The position numbers were made by a program, and so were the translations under genes. From assembly GCF_014648655.1 (NCBI RefSeq), contig NZ_BMRN01000003.1, positions 204,335 to 268,334 of the forward strand: a stretch of 64,000 bases of DNA, written 5' to 3'. Below the pieces are notes generated by a model that was not told the DNA's origin, did no database searches, and worked only from the letters and a program-made list of their open reading frames with translations. Below, piece by piece: positions 50,343 to 60,489 of the stretch (position 1 is its first letter; the number at the start of each line of letters is the position of its first letter). This DNA is from Streptomyces atratus (lineage in GTDB: Bacteria > Actinomycetota > Actinomycetes > Streptomycetales > Streptomycetaceae).

Positions 50343-52556
50343 TCACCGCAGCTCCGGTGCCGCGCCCCGGCCCGCCCGGCGCAGGCCCGCTTCCGGGATG
50401 CCACGCAGCAGCCGGGCGCCGATCTCCGCGAGCCGGGCCTCGTCCGGCGGGGTCCGTCCCAGGCCGATGGCGTACTGGGTGTGGGACGCGTCCGCGCCGA
50501 ACGGGCGGGGCCAGGCGTGGGCGTCCGGGGAGCCCGCTTCGGCGAGAGCGGCGAGCAGGGCCAGGAGCCGGCCCCGGAAGCGGCCCTCGTCGGGGCCTGG
50601 GCGTACCGAGACGATCGCCCAGGCGGCGTGACGGAGGTGCAGGGGCGGCGGGGCGCAGAGCAGGGCGTGCGGCACGGGGCCGCAGACGGCGGCGGACTCC
50701 AGGATCTCCCAGGCGCGGAAGAGCTCCTCGGCGATGAGGTCGCGGCCTGCGGGGGAGACCTGCGAGGTGCAGGGGCGGACGGGGGCGGTCGGGGTCAGCA
50801 CAGTGAGGGGGAGTTCACCCGCCTCCCCGGACCCGACCGGCCGGTTCCAGTCCCACACGGCCCAGGTCGCGAAGAAGTGCCGGAGCAGGGGCAGCGGCGG
50901 CAGATCACCGGCCTCGTGGGCGGTGCGGGCCGCCAGTACGGACCAGGCGAGGCCGGGCAGCCCGCCGCACGGTGCGGAGTCCAGGCCGCGTGCCCGGGCC
51001 CAGGCCTTCACCTCGCGCGCGAGGCGGGTGAACGCGGCCCGGTGCGGGTCCGCCGCCGCGAGCACCGCGTCCGCGTCGCTCACCGCGCTGAGCGCCGTGG
51101 CCGCCACCTCGCCCAGTTCGGTACGGCGGGCGACCGCCACGTCCGGGGAGAGCTCACCGGTCGCGACGGTCACCAGGTCCACCCGGAGCCCGTCGAGGCA
51201 GAAACGCAGACCGGGTACGCGCGCACCGGTCACCTCGCGCAGACCGACGGCCTCCGGCAGAGCAGCGGTCAGCCGCTCCCGTGTCCCCCGGAGATCCCCG
51301 TCACCGGGCAGCGCCGCGACCAGGTCCACATCGGCGCCGGGCAGCGCACAGCCCATCCGCCGCGAGCCGACCGGATGGACGCGGCCGTCGGGCAGGGCGG
51401 CGCTCACCCGGCGGACGATCTCCGCCGCGTCGGATTCCGATCCGTCCTCCGGCGCCCCGGTCAGCTCCACCCGTACCCCGAAGTGGTCCGACACATACAG
51501 CCCGTCCGGCGTCGGTACGTCGCCCAGCAGCGCCGCCGACACGGGCCGCAGCCGCTCCGAGCGGACCAGCACCCGGTCCAGCCGGGACGCACGCCCCGTC
51601 AGGGAAGAGACGGCGGCCAGCGGGTTGACGGACGGATCGAAGGTCGGCGTCCGGTCGTCCGCGCCGCGCACCCGGCTCCAGGCATCCGCCATCCCCAGCC
51701 GGTCCTGCGGAGTGTCGCCGCCGTCGTTGAAGTCGCCGAGCAGCATCACATCACCCTCGATCGCGGCCAACCCCGCTGCCAGATCGGCCAGTTCGGCATC
51801 GCGCCGGGTGGCGCCGTTCGCCGAGTGGTCGCTGCTGAGATGGGTGACGGAGACCGTGACCGGTCCTTCCGCGGTCTCCACGACCACGGCGGCGACCGCC
51901 TTGTGCGGGCCGAGGACATGCAGGCCCGCCTCCCGCACGGGGACTCTGCTGAGCAGCAGGAGACCGCAGTCGGCGACATCCCGCCCGGCCGGGTCGGCCC
52001 AGAGGGTGTAGCTCTCGCGGACCCAGGGCGTGGCCAACAGCAGGCCGAGCAGGGCGGGTTCGGCCTCCTGGAGAGCGATGACATCCGCGTTCGCCGCGTG
52101 CAGGGCGTCGAGGAGCAGTGGCCGGCGCCGGGCGGTGTCGATGCGGTCGCTGTCGTAGCGGTCCCAGAGGGTGTTCCAGGTCAGCAGCGCCAGGGAAGCG
52201 GACCGCGCGGGCGCCGGTGCGTCCTCGGGCACGGGTGTCCAGGCGGCCTCCGGTACGCAGTACGCGTGCGGCGTACGAGAGGTGAAGTACGGGGACGGCA
52301 GCCGGCGCGGGGTGCGTACCCGTCCGGCGTCCGTCGCGTCGATCCGGTCCACGCCCGAGGACCGGTCCCAGACCACCTCACCGTCGGCCTCGAAGAACAG
52401 CACCCGGTGCCAGGGAATGTCCCCGCCGGGCGTGAACCGGGGCAGCGGCACCCGTTTGGGCACGGTCCCGCGCTGTGCCACGCCCATCACGAAGCACGCC
52501 GGGTCGAACCGGGCGTCCCAGCGGACCCGGTGGTAGATCTCCTCGCTGGTACGCAT
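50343..52556 (-). CDS. Three-domain RNA end-processing protein: MJ1316/DUF504 - EEP - poly(A) polymerase-like
   Basis: 737 aa. Residues ~1-75 match the MJ1316 (DUF504) domain, proposed to recognise RNA with cyclic phosphate ends. Residues ~120-365 are an endonuclease/exonuclease/phosphatase domain with N128, E164, H239, GDFND (D275, N277) and SDH (D357, H358). From ~375 onward is a nucleotidyltransferase with GSRR (397-400), D409-x-D411 and a third Asp at 460, followed by a poly(A)-polymerase-like helical region. It starts immediately after the RNA ligase stop codon (TAG then ATG). Together they would process and rejoin broken RNA. Confidence 0.8.
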   Translation of the reverse strand: MRTSEEIYHRVRWDARFDPACFVMGVAQRGTVPKRVPLPRFTPGGDIPWHRVLFFEADGEVVWDRSSGVDRIDATDAGRVRTPRRLPSPYFTSRTPHAYCVPEAAWTPVPEDAPAPARSASLALLTWNTLWDRYDSDRIDTARRRPLLLDALHAANADVIALQEAEPALLGLLLATPWVRESYTLWADPAGRDVADCGLLLLSRVPVREAGLHVLGPHKAVAAVVVETAEGPVTVSVTHLSSDHSANGATRRDAELADLAAGLAAIEGDVMLLGDFNDGGDTPQDRLGMADAWSRVRGADDRTPTFDPSVNPLAAVSSLTGRASRLDRVLVRSERLRPVSAALLGDVPTPDGLYVSDHFGVRVELTGAPEDGSESDAAEIVRRVSAALPDGRVHPVGSRRMGCALPGADVDLVAALPGDGDLRGTRERLTAALPEAVGLREVTGARVPGLRFCLDGLRVDLVTVATGELSPDVAVARRTELGEVAATALSAVSDADAVLAAADPHRAAFTRLAREVKAWARARGLDSAPCGGLPGLAWSVLAARTAHEAGDLPPLPLLRHFFATWAVWDWNRPVGSGEAGELPLTVLTPTAPVRPCTSQVSPAGRDLIAEELFRAWEILESAAVCGPVPHALLCAPPPLHLRHAAWAIVSVRPGPDEGRFRGRLLALLAALAEAGSPDAHAWPRPFGADASHTQYAIGLGRTPPDEARLAEIGARLLRGIPEAGLRRAGRGAAPELR

Positions 52557-54227
52557 CTACGCCCTGTCCTCCACGGTTCCGCTCGCGCCGATGTACCAGG
52601 TGCGGTGCGCCTGGCCGGGGTACGGGGGCACGAACCGGTGCAGCTGCGAGGCCAGCACCTGTGGGGGCACCGGGTGGGTGCGGCGTTCGTTGCGCCGGAT
52701 CAGTTCCGCCTCGTCGACCAGGGCCACGGCGTGGGTGAGCAGCGCGTCCCTGCGCCGGGCGACCGTATGCACCAGGGAGCGCTGGTGCGTGTTGAGCGAG
52801 GTGGCGTCCCAGACGACCGTGCCACCCGCGGCGAGCGCGGTGTCCAGCCGGTCGAGCCCCTCGCGCAGCACCTCCCCGTTGGCCTTCTGATCGGCGCGCG
52901 ATCCCCGGGCCAGCCGCAGGTCGTCGAGCGAGAGATACGTGTCGACACCGGGCAGAGCGCGCGCGAAGGTGCTCTTGCCGCTGCCTGAGGGGCCGACCAG
53001 ATGGACCAGGCGCGGGAAGTCCCCGGTCCGCCACCGCCAAGTCGCGGCGACGGCCTCCTCGGCGGTGGTGATCCGGCCCAGGGCGTATGCCTCACGTGCC
53101 TGCGCCCGGCAGCGGTCGGCGGCCGCCGGCTCCAGATCCGCGAATGCCTCGCGCAGCCCGGCCGGTTCCCGTACATCCTCCGCGTGCAGCGCCGACCACT
53201 CCACCTGTTCACGCGTTCCGACGGTGTCCGCCACGGCGGCGGCCAGCGCGTGCAGCAGTGGCAGATCGGCGGCGAACGACATCCGGACCAGGCCGGTCCT
53301 GCGCTCCTCGTCCGGGTACGGGCGGTGCAGTGCGGGGTGCAGTCCGACGAGATCCGCGATACGCCGGGCCGATGGCATCCCCAGCGCACCCGCCAGCGCG
53401 GGCGCCAGTTCCGTACGCCGTCCGCGGTGCAGCAGCGCGGCCAGTACGCCGGTCAGCCGGTCGTCGCCCGTCCGGCCCAGCGCGTCGAGGGAATCGCCCA
53501 TCGCGACGGCAGCCCCGGCGTCCCCCGGTGCCGTGCCTGCCGCGTCGGCCAGTGCCGCCGCGTCGACCGGTGCCCCCGACCGTACGGCCCACAGGGCGGC
53601 GGCCGGGCCGAGCCCGTTCTCCACGACGGAGGCGTGCATCCAGTGCGTATCGGTCTGCACGTGGCCGGGCCGCACCCACTTCGCCACCCGGCGCCCGAAG
53701 TCCGGTGCGTCGAAGCCGTCCGCGGGCCGTACGACGTACCCCTCCTGCCGCCCGGTGTCCGGCCCGAGCGCCCGCAGCGCCTTCTCGGCCCGCGTGTCGA
53801 ACACTCCCCGCCACAGCACCGGCGGCACGGGAATCCCCAGCTCGCGCAGGAAGGCGACGGTCCGGTCCCAGCCCAGGCAGTGCTCCCCGTCCCAGACGGA
53901 GAAGCCGTAGAAGAAGCTCTCCAGGCCGTCGTACGGGATCGAATGGCGCGCGAACATGTTCTCGCCGCACACCCGCCACCCCTCGGGTATGCGGGCCCCG
54001 ATCCGGCCCTGCAGCGCCTTCACCCACCCCCGTGAGGGGTGATGGGCGGAATCGAGAGAGCGTGCGTGGAGTCCGTCGGCGTAGAGCGTGGTGTTCTCGC
54101 CGTCCAGCTTCTCGGTGACGACGACCTCGCGACCGGTCAGCCCGGAGAGGTCCGCGATCCGTACGTCGTCCGAGGTGGCCCCCGGGGACCAGGGCAGATG
54201 CGCGGTGCGCGGATAGTGCGTACGCAT
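52557..54227 (-). CDS. RNA ligase fused to P-loop polynucleotide kinase-like domain
   Basis: 556 aa. The N-terminal adenylating ligase domain has motif I EKLDGEN (nucleophile K40), motif III-like FYGFSVWD, motif IV EGYVVR (162-167) and motif V VAKWVRP (K183). The middle is Ala-rich and helical. The C-terminal kinase has a P-loop GPSGSGKST (412-420) and VVWDAT (471-476), as in T4 Pnkp-type kinases. It could phosphorylate 5'-OH ends and seal RNA. ATG with AGGGG 8 nt upstream. First gene of the minus-strand operon. Confidence 0.83.
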   Translation of the reverse strand: MRTHYPRTAHLPWSPGATSDDVRIADLSGLTGREVVVTEKLDGENTTLYADGLHARSLDSAHHPSRGWVKALQGRIGARIPEGWRVCGENMFARHSIPYDGLESFFYGFSVWDGEHCLGWDRTVAFLRELGIPVPPVLWRGVFDTRAEKALRALGPDTGRQEGYVVRPADGFDAPDFGRRVAKWVRPGHVQTDTHWMHASVVENGLGPAAALWAVRSGAPVDAAALADAAGTAPGDAGAAVAMGDSLDALGRTGDDRLTGVLAALLHRGRRTELAPALAGALGMPSARRIADLVGLHPALHRPYPDEERRTGLVRMSFAADLPLLHALAAAVADTVGTREQVEWSALHAEDVREPAGLREAFADLEPAAADRCRAQAREAYALGRITTAEEAVAATWRWRTGDFPRLVHLVGPSGSGKSTFARALPGVDTYLSLDDLRLARGSRADQKANGEVLREGLDRLDTALAAGGTVVWDATSLNTHQRSLVHTVARRRDALLTHAVALVDEAELIRRNERRTHPVPPQVLASQLHRFVPPYPGQAHRTWYIGASGTVEDRA

Positions 54228-54736
54228 GATCGATGCCCCTGATGACGACGGCGTGCCCGGCCGGTCACTGTAGGGGCGGGTTCGTACGACGCTCGACCGA
54301 ATTACGATGAGCGGTGCCCGGCACTGCTCCCGCTGCGCGCCCGCGTTTGACCGGGCGACCACGCGGGGTAAGATCCTCCGCCCGATTGGCCAGGCTCACA
54401 CCCCGTATGGCACACTGACCAGGTTGCTCGGTTGAGTGTCAATGCTGCGCGCCTCCCGCCGGGAGGACCGGAAGCGAGTCCCACAGTACTCGTCGACCCC
54501 CTGCGGGTCGGACGTACGGGAATCTTCCGGGAAGCGTCAGTGGGGCACCGGCCAGGCACCCGGTGGGTGTTCCGCCCCCGGTCTCGCGGTCCTCGGGCCC
54601 GCACCCCCTTGGTTGGGAAATCCTTCGGGAGATCTGCGTAGAGGGGATGCGACACGCCCGACCGCGTGGGTCGGAGACGGAGTCCTTAGAACCCCCGGGT
54701 TCCAGGGCGTTATGAGAGACAGGACTACTAGTAGCC
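54228..54736. other. Divergent region between RNA ligase and the S10 operon
   Basis: About 500 nt with no supported gene. It holds the S10 operon promoter and its ~350-nt leader, and presumably the promoter of the minus-strand RNA-repair operon, for which only a weak TACAGT was seen. Confidence 0.55.
54347..54374 (+). promoter_or_regulatory. Promoter of the S10 ribosomal operon
   Basis: TTGACC and TAAGAT separated by 16 nt; the best consensus promoter in this gap, about 360 nt before rpsJ, leaving a long untranslated leader suited to autoregulation. Confidence 0.65.
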
Positions 54737-55045
54737 ATGGCGGGACAGAAGATCCGCATCCGGCTCAAGGCCTACGACCACGAGGTCATCGACTCCTCGG
54801 CGAAGAAGATCGTCGAGACGGTGACCCGCACTGGTGCGTCGGTCGCGGGCCCGGTGCCGCTGCCCACTGAGAAGAACGTGTACTGCGTCATCAAGTCGCC
54901 GCACAAGTACAAGGACTCGCGCGAGCACTTCGAGATGCGCACGCACAAGCGCCTCATCGACATCCTCGACCCCACGCCGAAGACGGTTGACTCGCTGATG
55001 CGTCTCGACCTGCCGGCGGGCGTCGACATCGAGATCAAGCTCTGA
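54737..55045 (+). CDS. rpsJ: 30S ribosomal protein S10
   Basis: 102 aa, 30S head protein that also serves in transcription antitermination with NusB (NusE). Starts [20 protein letters not shown], full length. First gene of the S10 operon. Confidence 0.98.
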   Translation: MAGQKIRIRLKAYDHEVIDSSAKKIVETVTRTGASVAGPVPLPTEKNVYCVIKSPHKYKDSREHFEMRTHKRLIDILDPTPKTVDSLMRLDLPAGVDIEIKL

Positions 55046-55058
55046 GGTGACGCGCGAG

Positions 55059-55703
55059 ATGGCTAAGAACATTAAGGGCGTCCTGGGCGAGAAGCTCGGC
55101 ATGACCCAGGTCTGGGACGAGAACAACCGGGTCGTCCCGGTGACCGTCGTCAAGGCCGGGCCCTGCGTCGTCACCCAGGTCCGCACCAACGACAGCGACG
55201 GCTACGAGGCGGTCCAGATCGCCTTCGGCGAGATCGACCCGCGCAAGGTGAACAAGCCCCTCAAGGGCCACTTCGCCAAGGCCGACGTGACCCCGCGCCG
55301 CCACCTGGTGGAGCTCCGCACCCCTGACGCCAGCGAGTACACGCTGGGCCAGGAGGTCACTGCCGAGGTGTTCGAGTCCGGCGTCAAGGTTGACGTCACG
55401 GGCAAGAGCAAGGGCAAGGGCTTCGCCGGTGTGATGAAGCGTCACAACTTCAAGGGCGGCAAGGCGTCCCACGGTGCCCACCGTGTGCACCGCATGCCCG
55501 GCTCCATCGGCGGCTGTGCCACCCCCGGCCGTGTCTTCAAGGGCATGCGCATGGCGGGTCGCATGGGCAACGAGCGTGTCACCACCCAGAACCTGACCAT
55601 CCACGCGGTTGACGCGGAGAAGGGTCTGCTCCTCATCAAGGGCGCAGTTCCCGGTCCGAACGGCGGCCTCGTCCTGGTCCGTACCGCGGCCAAGGGGGCT
55701 TGA
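55059..55703 (+). CDS. rplC: 50S ribosomal protein L3
   Basis: 214 aa. ATG at 55059 ([19 protein letters not shown]) matches the family; an in-frame upstream start at 55047 is less likely. Contains the conserved loop near the peptidyl-transferase centre ([20 protein letters not shown]). 13 nt after rpsJ. Confidence 0.97.
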   Translation: MAKNIKGVLGEKLGMTQVWDENNRVVPVTVVKAGPCVVTQVRTNDSDGYEAVQIAFGEIDPRKVNKPLKGHFAKADVTPRRHLVELRTPDASEYTLGQEVTAEVFESGVKVDVTGKSKGKGFAGVMKRHNFKGGKASHGAHRVHRMPGSIGGCATPGRVFKGMRMAGRMGNERVTTQNLTIHAVDAEKGLLLIKGAVPGPNGGLVLVRTAAKGA

Positions 55704-55707
55704 GGTA

Positions 55708-56358
55708 ATGAGCACCATTGACATCCTTTCGCCGGCAGGCGACAAGGCCGGTACCGTCGAGCTCCCCTCGGAGATCTTCGACGCGAAGACCAGCGTTCCG
55801 CTGATCCACCAGGTCGTTGTCGCACAGCTGGCAGCTGCCCGTCAGGGCACGCACAAGACCAAGACCCGCGGCGAAGTCCGTGGTGGTGGCCGCAAGCCGT
55901 ACCGCCAGAAGGGCACCGGCCGCGCGCGCCAGGGTTCGACCCGTGCGCCGCAGTTCGCCGGCGGTGGCGTCGTCCACGGCCCGCAGCCGCGTGACTACTC
56001 GCAGCGGACCCCGAAGAAGATGAAGGCCGCCGCCCTGCGCGGTGCCCTCTCCGACCGGGCACGCCACTCCCGTATCCACGTCGTCACCGGCGTGGTCGAC
56101 GGTGCAGTCTCCACGAAGGCCGCGAAGACGCTGTTCGGCAAGATCTCGGAGCGCAAGAACCTGCTCCTGGTCGTCGACCGTGCCGACGAGGCCGCGTGGC
56201 TGTCCGCCCGCAACCTGCCCCAGGTGCACATCCTGGAGCCGGGCCAGCTGAACACGTACGACGTGATCGTCTCTGACGACGTGGTCTTCACTCAGGCCGC
56301 CTTCGAGTCCTTCGTGTCTGGCCCCCAGACCGCTGAGACCGAAGGGAGCGACGCCTGA
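55708..56358 (+). CDS. rplD: 50S ribosomal protein L4
   Basis: 216 aa, exit-tunnel protein; in E. coli it represses the S10 operon by acting on its leader. The extended tunnel loop with [19 protein letters not shown] is intact. 4 nt after rplC; its TGA overlaps the rplW ATG. Confidence 0.97.
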   Translation: MSTIDILSPAGDKAGTVELPSEIFDAKTSVPLIHQVVVAQLAAARQGTHKTKTRGEVRGGGRKPYRQKGTGRARQGSTRAPQFAGGGVVHGPQPRDYSQRTPKKMKAAALRGALSDRARHSRIHVVTGVVDGAVSTKAAKTLFGKISERKNLLLVVDRADEAAWLSARNLPQVHILEPGQLNTYDVIVSDDVVFTQAAFESFVSGPQTAETEGSDA

Positions 56359-56681
56359 TGAGCGAGGCGACCGTTACCAGCAAGACCTACTCGGACCCGC
56401 GCGACGTTCTCGTCAAGCCGGTCGTTTCCGAGAAGAGCTACGCGCTGCTCGACGAGAACAAGTACACGTTCATCGTCGCGCCCGGCTCCAACAAGACCCA
56501 GATCAAGCAGGCCGTGGAAGCGGTCTTCTCGGTCAAGGTCACCGGGGTCAACACGATCAACCGGCAGGGTAAGCGCAAGCGCACCAAGACCGGTTTCGGC
56601 AAGCGCGCTGACACCAAGCGCGCCATCGTGACCCTCGCCGAGGGCGACCGTATCGACATCTTCGGCGGCCCGACCTCCTGA
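56358..56681 (+). CDS. rplW: 50S ribosomal protein L23
   Basis: 107 aa, tunnel-exit protein that docks trigger factor and SRP. The core [23 protein letters not shown] is typical. ATG overlaps the rplD stop. Confidence 0.97.
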   Translation: MSEATVTSKTYSDPRDVLVKPVVSEKSYALLDENKYTFIVAPGSNKTQIKQAVEAVFSVKVTGVNTINRQGKRKRTKTGFGKRADTKRAIVTLAEGDRIDIFGGPTS

Positions 56682-56720
56682 CGGAGGTCGAGTCGTCCGG
56701 AATCGGACGAGGACTGAGAA

Positions 56721-57557
56721 ATGGGTATCCGCAAGTACAAGCCGACGACCCCGGGCCGTCGTGGCTCCAGCGTCGCCGACTTTGTCGAGATCACGCGGTC
56801 CACGCCGGAGAAGTCGCTGGTCCGCCCCCTGCACAGCAAGGGCGGCCGTAACAACGCCGGTCGTGTGACCGTTCGCCACCAGGGCGGTGGCCACAAGCGC
56901 GCCTACCGAGTGATCGACTTCCGTCGTCACGACAAGGACGGCGTGCCGGCCAAGGTCGCGCACATCGAGTACGACCCGAACCGCACCGCGCGCATCGCGC
57001 TCCTGCACTACGCGGACGGCGAGAAGCGCTACATCATCGCGCCGCGTGGCCTGACGCAGGGCGACCGTGTCGAGAACGGCCCGGCCGCCGACATCAAGCC
57101 CGGCAACAACCTGGCGCTGCGCAACATCCCGGTCGGTACGACCATCCACGCCATCGAGCTGCGGCCCGGCGGCGGCGCGAAGTTCGCCCGTTCCGCGGGT
57201 GCCTCCGTGCAGCTGCTGGCGAAGGAGGGCACCATGGCCCACCTTCGTATGCCGTCGGGTGAGATCCGCCTGGTCGACGCCCGCTGCCGCGCCACCATCG
57301 GTGAGGTCGGCAACGCCGAGCAGTCGAACATCAACTGGGGCAAGGCCGGCCGCATGCGCTGGAAGGGCGTCCGCCCGACCGTCCGCGGTGTCGCGATGAA
57401 CCCGGTTGACCACCCGCACGGTGGTGGTGAGGGCAAGACCTCCGGTGGTCGCCACCCGGTCTCGCCGTGGGGTCAGAAGGAGGGTCGTACTCGCTCGCCG
57501 AAGAAGGCATCGAGCAAGTACATCGTCCGCCGCCGCAAGACGAACAAGAAGCGCTAG
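56721..57557 (+). CDS. rplB: 50S ribosomal protein L2
   Basis: 278 aa, required for subunit association and peptidyl transfer. Starts [15 protein letters not shown]; the conserved [15 protein letters not shown] motif with its key histidine is present. Confidence 0.98.
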   Translation: MGIRKYKPTTPGRRGSSVADFVEITRSTPEKSLVRPLHSKGGRNNAGRVTVRHQGGGHKRAYRVIDFRRHDKDGVPAKVAHIEYDPNRTARIALLHYADGEKRYIIAPRGLTQGDRVENGPAADIKPGNNLALRNIPVGTTIHAIELRPGGGAKFARSAGASVQLLAKEGTMAHLRMPSGEIRLVDARCRATIGEVGNAEQSNINWGKAGRMRWKGVRPTVRGVAMNPVDHPHGGGEGKTSGGRHPVSPWGQKEGRTRSPKKASSKYIVRRRKTNKKR

Positions 57558-57569
57558 GAGCGGGTTTAG

Positions 57570-57851
57570 ATGCCGCGCAGTCTCAAGAAGGGGCCCTTCG
57601 TCGACGGCCACCTCATCAAGAAGGTGGACGTACAGAACGAGGCAGGCACCAAGAACGTCATCAAGACCTGGTCCCGTCGCTCGATGATCGTCCCGGCCAT
57701 GCTGGGTCACACCATCGCGGTGCACAACGGCAAGATCCACGTCCCGGTGTTCGTCACCGAGTCGATGGTCGGCCACAAGCTCGGCGAGTTCTCGCCGACT
57801 CGCACCTTCCGCGGCCACGTCAAGGACGACCGGAAGTCGAAGCGCCGCTAA
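57570..57851 (+). CDS. rpsS: 30S ribosomal protein S19
   Basis: 93 aa, 30S head protein ([19 protein letters not shown]). Full length, 12 nt after rplB. Confidence 0.98.
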   Translation: MPRSLKKGPFVDGHLIKKVDVQNEAGTKNVIKTWSRRSMIVPAMLGHTIAVHNGKIHVPVFVTESMVGHKLGEFSPTRTFRGHVKDDRKSKRR

Positions 57852-57894
57852 CCGCGGGGTGGAAACGACTATGACTTACACCGAAGGGACAACC

Positions 57895-58242
57895 ATGGAA
57901 GCCAGGGCCCAGGCGCGGTACATCCGCGTCACGCCCATGAAGGCCCGCCGCGTGGTGGACCTCATCCGTGGCATGGATGCCACGGAGGCTCAGGCGGTCC
58001 TGCGTTTCGCCCCGCAGGCCGCGAGCGTGCCGGTTGGCAAGGTGCTGGACAGCGCCATTGCCAACGCCGCACACAACTACGACCACACCGACGCCTCTTC
58101 GCTGGTCATCAGCGAGGCGTACGTGGACGAGGGCCCGACCCTGAAGCGGTTCCGTCCGCGTGCTCAGGGCCGTGCCTACCGGATCCGTAAGCGGACCAGC
58201 CACATCACCGTGGTCGTCAGCAGCAAGGAAGGAACCCGGTAA
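57895..58242 (+). CDS. rplV: 50S ribosomal protein L22
   Basis: 115 aa. The ATG at 57895 ([19 protein letters not shown]) matches orthologues and has AAGGGAC upstream; in-frame ATGs at 57859 and 57871 are less likely. The beta-hairpin reaching into the exit tunnel is present. TAA overlaps the rpsC ATG. Confidence 0.96.
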   Translation: MEARAQARYIRVTPMKARRVVDLIRGMDATEAQAVLRFAPQAASVPVGKVLDSAIANAAHNYDHTDASSLVISEAYVDEGPTLKRFRPRAQGRAYRIRKRTSHITVVVSSKEGTR

Positions 58243-59078
58243 TGGGCCAGAAGGTAAACCCGCACGGGTTCCGGCTCGGCATTACCACGGACTTCAAGTC
58301 CCGTTGGTACGCCGACAAGCTGTACAAGGACTACGTCAAGGAAGACGTCGCCATTCGTCGCATGATGACGAAGGGCATGGAGCGGGCCGGCATCTCGAAG
58401 GTCGAGATCGAGCGCACCCGCGACCGCGTCCGCGTTGACATCCACACCGCCCGCCCGGGCATCGTCATCGGTCGCCGTGGCGCCGAGGCCGACCGCATCC
58501 GTGGCGAGCTGGAGAAGCTGACCGGCAAGCAGGTCCAGCTGAACATCCTCGAGGTCAAGAACCCCGAGGTGGACGCTCAGCTGGTGGCCCAGGCCGTCGC
58601 CGAGCAGCTCTCCTCCCGCGTCTCCTTCCGTCGTGCCATGCGCAAGAGCATGCAGAGCTCGATGAAGGCCGGCGCCAAGGGCATCAAGATCCAGTGCGGT
58701 GGCCGCCTCGGCGGCGCCGAGATGTCCCGCTCGGAGTTCTACCGCGAGGGCCGTGTGCCCCTGCACACGCTCCGCGCGAACGTCGACTACGGCTTCTTCG
58801 AGGCCAAGACGACCTTCGGCCGCATCGGTGTGAAGGTCTGGATCTACAAGGGCGACGTCAAGAACATCGCCGAGGTCCGCGCCGAGAACGCTGCTGCCCG
58901 CGCTGGCAACCGCCCGGCCCGTGGCGGCGCTGACCGCCCGGCCGGCCGCGGTGGCCGCGGTGGCGAGCGTGGCGGTCGCGGTCGCAAGCCGCAGCAGTCC
59001 GCGCCGGCAGCCGAGGCCCCCAAGGCCGAGGCTCCCGCCGCCGCTGCTCCGGCTGAGAGCACCGGAACGGAGGCCTGA
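58242..59078 (+). CDS. rpsC: 30S ribosomal protein S3
   Basis: 278 aa, mRNA-entry protein with a KH domain (motif [14 protein letters not shown]). The C-terminal ~60 residues are a Gly/Arg- then Ala/Pro-rich extension common in Streptomyces and absent from E. coli S3. ATG overlaps the rplV stop. Confidence 0.97.
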   Translation: MGQKVNPHGFRLGITTDFKSRWYADKLYKDYVKEDVAIRRMMTKGMERAGISKVEIERTRDRVRVDIHTARPGIVIGRRGAEADRIRGELEKLTGKQVQLNILEVKNPEVDAQLVAQAVAEQLSSRVSFRRAMRKSMQSSMKAGAKGIKIQCGGRLGGAEMSRSEFYREGRVPLHTLRANVDYGFFEAKTTFGRIGVKVWIYKGDVKNIAEVRAENAAARAGNRPARGGADRPAGRGGRGGERGGRGRKPQQSAPAAEAPKAEAPAAAAPAESTGTEA

Positions 59079-59083
59079 CCGAA

Positions 59084-59503
59084 ATGCTGATCCCCCGTAG
59101 GGTCAAGCACCGCAAGCAGCACCACCCGAAGCGCAGCGGTATGTCCAAGGGTGGCACGCAGGTTGCGTTCGGCGAGTACGGCATCCAGGCGCTGACCCCG
59201 GCGTACGTGACGAACCGCCAGATCGAGGCAGCTCGTATCGCGATGACCCGCCACATCAAGCGTGGCGGCAAGGTCTGGATCAACATCTACCCGGACCGCC
59301 CCCTGACGAAGAAGCCTGCCGAGACCCGCATGGGTTCCGGTAAGGGTTCTCCCGAGTGGTGGATCGCGAACGTCAAGCCCGGTCGGGTGATGTTCGAGCT
59401 GTCCTACCCGAACGAGAAGATTGCTCGTGAGGCGCTTACCCGCGCTGCTCACAAGCTTCCGATGAAGTGCCGGATCGTTCGGCGCGAGGCAGGTGAGTCG
59501 TGA
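59084..59503 (+). CDS. rplP: 50S ribosomal protein L16
   Basis: 139 aa, contacts the A-site region. [19 protein letters not shown] start, complete. TGA overlaps the rpmC ATG. Confidence 0.98.
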   Translation: MLIPRRVKHRKQHHPKRSGMSKGGTQVAFGEYGIQALTPAYVTNRQIEAARIAMTRHIKRGGKVWINIYPDRPLTKKPAETRMGSGKGSPEWWIANVKPGRVMFELSYPNEKIAREALTRAAHKLPMKCRIVRREAGES

Positions 59504-59727
59504 TGTCGGCCGGTACCAAGGCGTCCGAGCTGCGCGAACTGGGCGGCGAGGAGCTTCTCAACAAGCTCCGCGAGGCCAAGGAAGAGCTGTTCAATCTCCG
59601 CTTCCAGGCGGCGACGGGCCAGCTCGAGAACCACGGTCGGCTCAAGTCCGTCCGTAAGGACATCGCCCGGATCTACACCCTGATGCGCGAGCGCGAGCTG
59701 GGCATCGAGACGGTGGAGAGCGCCTGA
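59503..59727 (+). CDS. rpmC: 50S ribosomal protein L29
   Basis: 74 aa, helical-hairpin protein next to the tunnel exit ([21 protein letters not shown]-type segment split by normal variation). ATG at 59503 overlaps the rplP stop; a GTG at 59500 is an alternative. TGA overlaps the rpsQ ATG. Confidence 0.96.
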   Translation: MSAGTKASELRELGGEELLNKLREAKEELFNLRFQAATGQLENHGRLKSVRKDIARIYTLMRERELGIETVESA

Positions 59728-60011
59728 TGAGCGAGAAGACTGTGACTGAGACGAACACCGACCGCGGTTTCCGCAAGACCCGTGAGGGTCTGGTCGTCAG
59801 CGACAAGATGGACAAGACCGTCGTCGTCGCTGTCGAGGACCGTGTCAAGCACGCGCTGTACGGCAAGGTCATCCGCCGTACGAACAAGCTCAAGGCGCAC
59901 GACGAGCAGAACGCCGCAGGCGTCGGCGACCGCGTCCTCCTGATGGAGACCCGGCCGCTGTCCGCCACGAAGCGGTGGCGCGTCGTCGAGATCCTCGAGA
60001 AGGCCAAGTAA
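59727..60011 (+). CDS. rpsQ: 30S ribosomal protein S17
   Basis: 94 aa, OB-fold protein binding 16S rRNA ([20 protein letters not shown]). Last gene before the hairpin-containing gap that separates the S10 and spc segments. Confidence 0.97.
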   Translation: MSEKTVTETNTDRGFRKTREGLVVSDKMDKTVVVAVEDRVKHALYGKVIRRTNKLKAHDEQNAAGVGDRVLLMETRPLSATKRWRVVEILEKAK

Positions 60012-60014
60012 TTC

Positions 60015-60036
60015 CTGAGGGGCATTCCCCTCAGGC
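60015..60036 (+). terminator. First hairpin after rpsQ
   Basis: Perfect 9-bp stem CCTGAGGGG / CCCCTCAGG with a CATT loop, 4 nt after the rpsQ stop. Confidence 0.6.
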
Positions 60037-60056
60037 AAGTTCCGCCAGGCTCGGTG

Positions 60057-60087
60057 GGGGCCCGCTCCGGTAACGGAGTGGCCCCCG
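60057..60087 (+). terminator. Second hairpin between rpsQ and rplN
   Basis: GGGGGCC-C-GCTCCG pairs with CGGAGTGGCCCCC (one bulged C, one G-U) around a GTAA tetraloop. Paired with the first hairpin, it may partially terminate the S10 transcript. Confidence 0.55.
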
Positions 60088-60118
60088 CCGGGAACCGGCA
60101 GACGATCAGGAGATAGAC

Positions 60119-60487
60119 GTGATCCAGCAGGAGTCGCGACTTCGCGTCGCCGACAACACGGGTGCGAAGGAAATCCTCACCATCCGTGTTCTCGGTGGTT
60201 CGGGTCGCCGCTACGCGGGCATCGGTGACGTCATCGTCGCCACCGTCAAGGACGCGATCCCCGGTGGCAACGTGAAGAAGGGTGACGTCGTCAAGGCCGT
60301 CATCGTTCGCACCGTCAAGGAGCGTCGTCGTCAGGATGGCTCGTACATCCGCTTCGACGAGAACGCCGCCGTCATTCTGAAGAACGACGGCGACCCCCGC
60401 GGCACCCGTATCTTCGGCCCGGTGGGCCGTGAGCTGCGCGAGAAGAAGTTCATGAAGATCATCTCGCTCGCGCCGGAGGTGCTGTAA
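60119..60487 (+). CDS. rplN: 50S ribosomal protein L14
   Basis: 122 aa, forms an intersubunit bridge. GTG start ([19 protein letters not shown] follows) with AGGAGAT upstream. First gene of the spc-type segment. Confidence 0.97.
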   Translation: MIQQESRLRVADNTGAKEILTIRVLGGSGRRYAGIGDVIVATVKDAIPGGNVKKGDVVKAVIVRTVKERRRQDGSYIRFDENAAVILKNDGDPRGTRIFGPVGRELREKKFMKIISLAPEVL

Positions 60488-60489
60488 GC

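Noticed and set aside
47484-50737. Plus-strand long frames across the deacetylase, GNAT and RNA-repair region
   Set aside because: They are antisense to minus-strand genes with clear catalytic motifs and have no domain content of their own.
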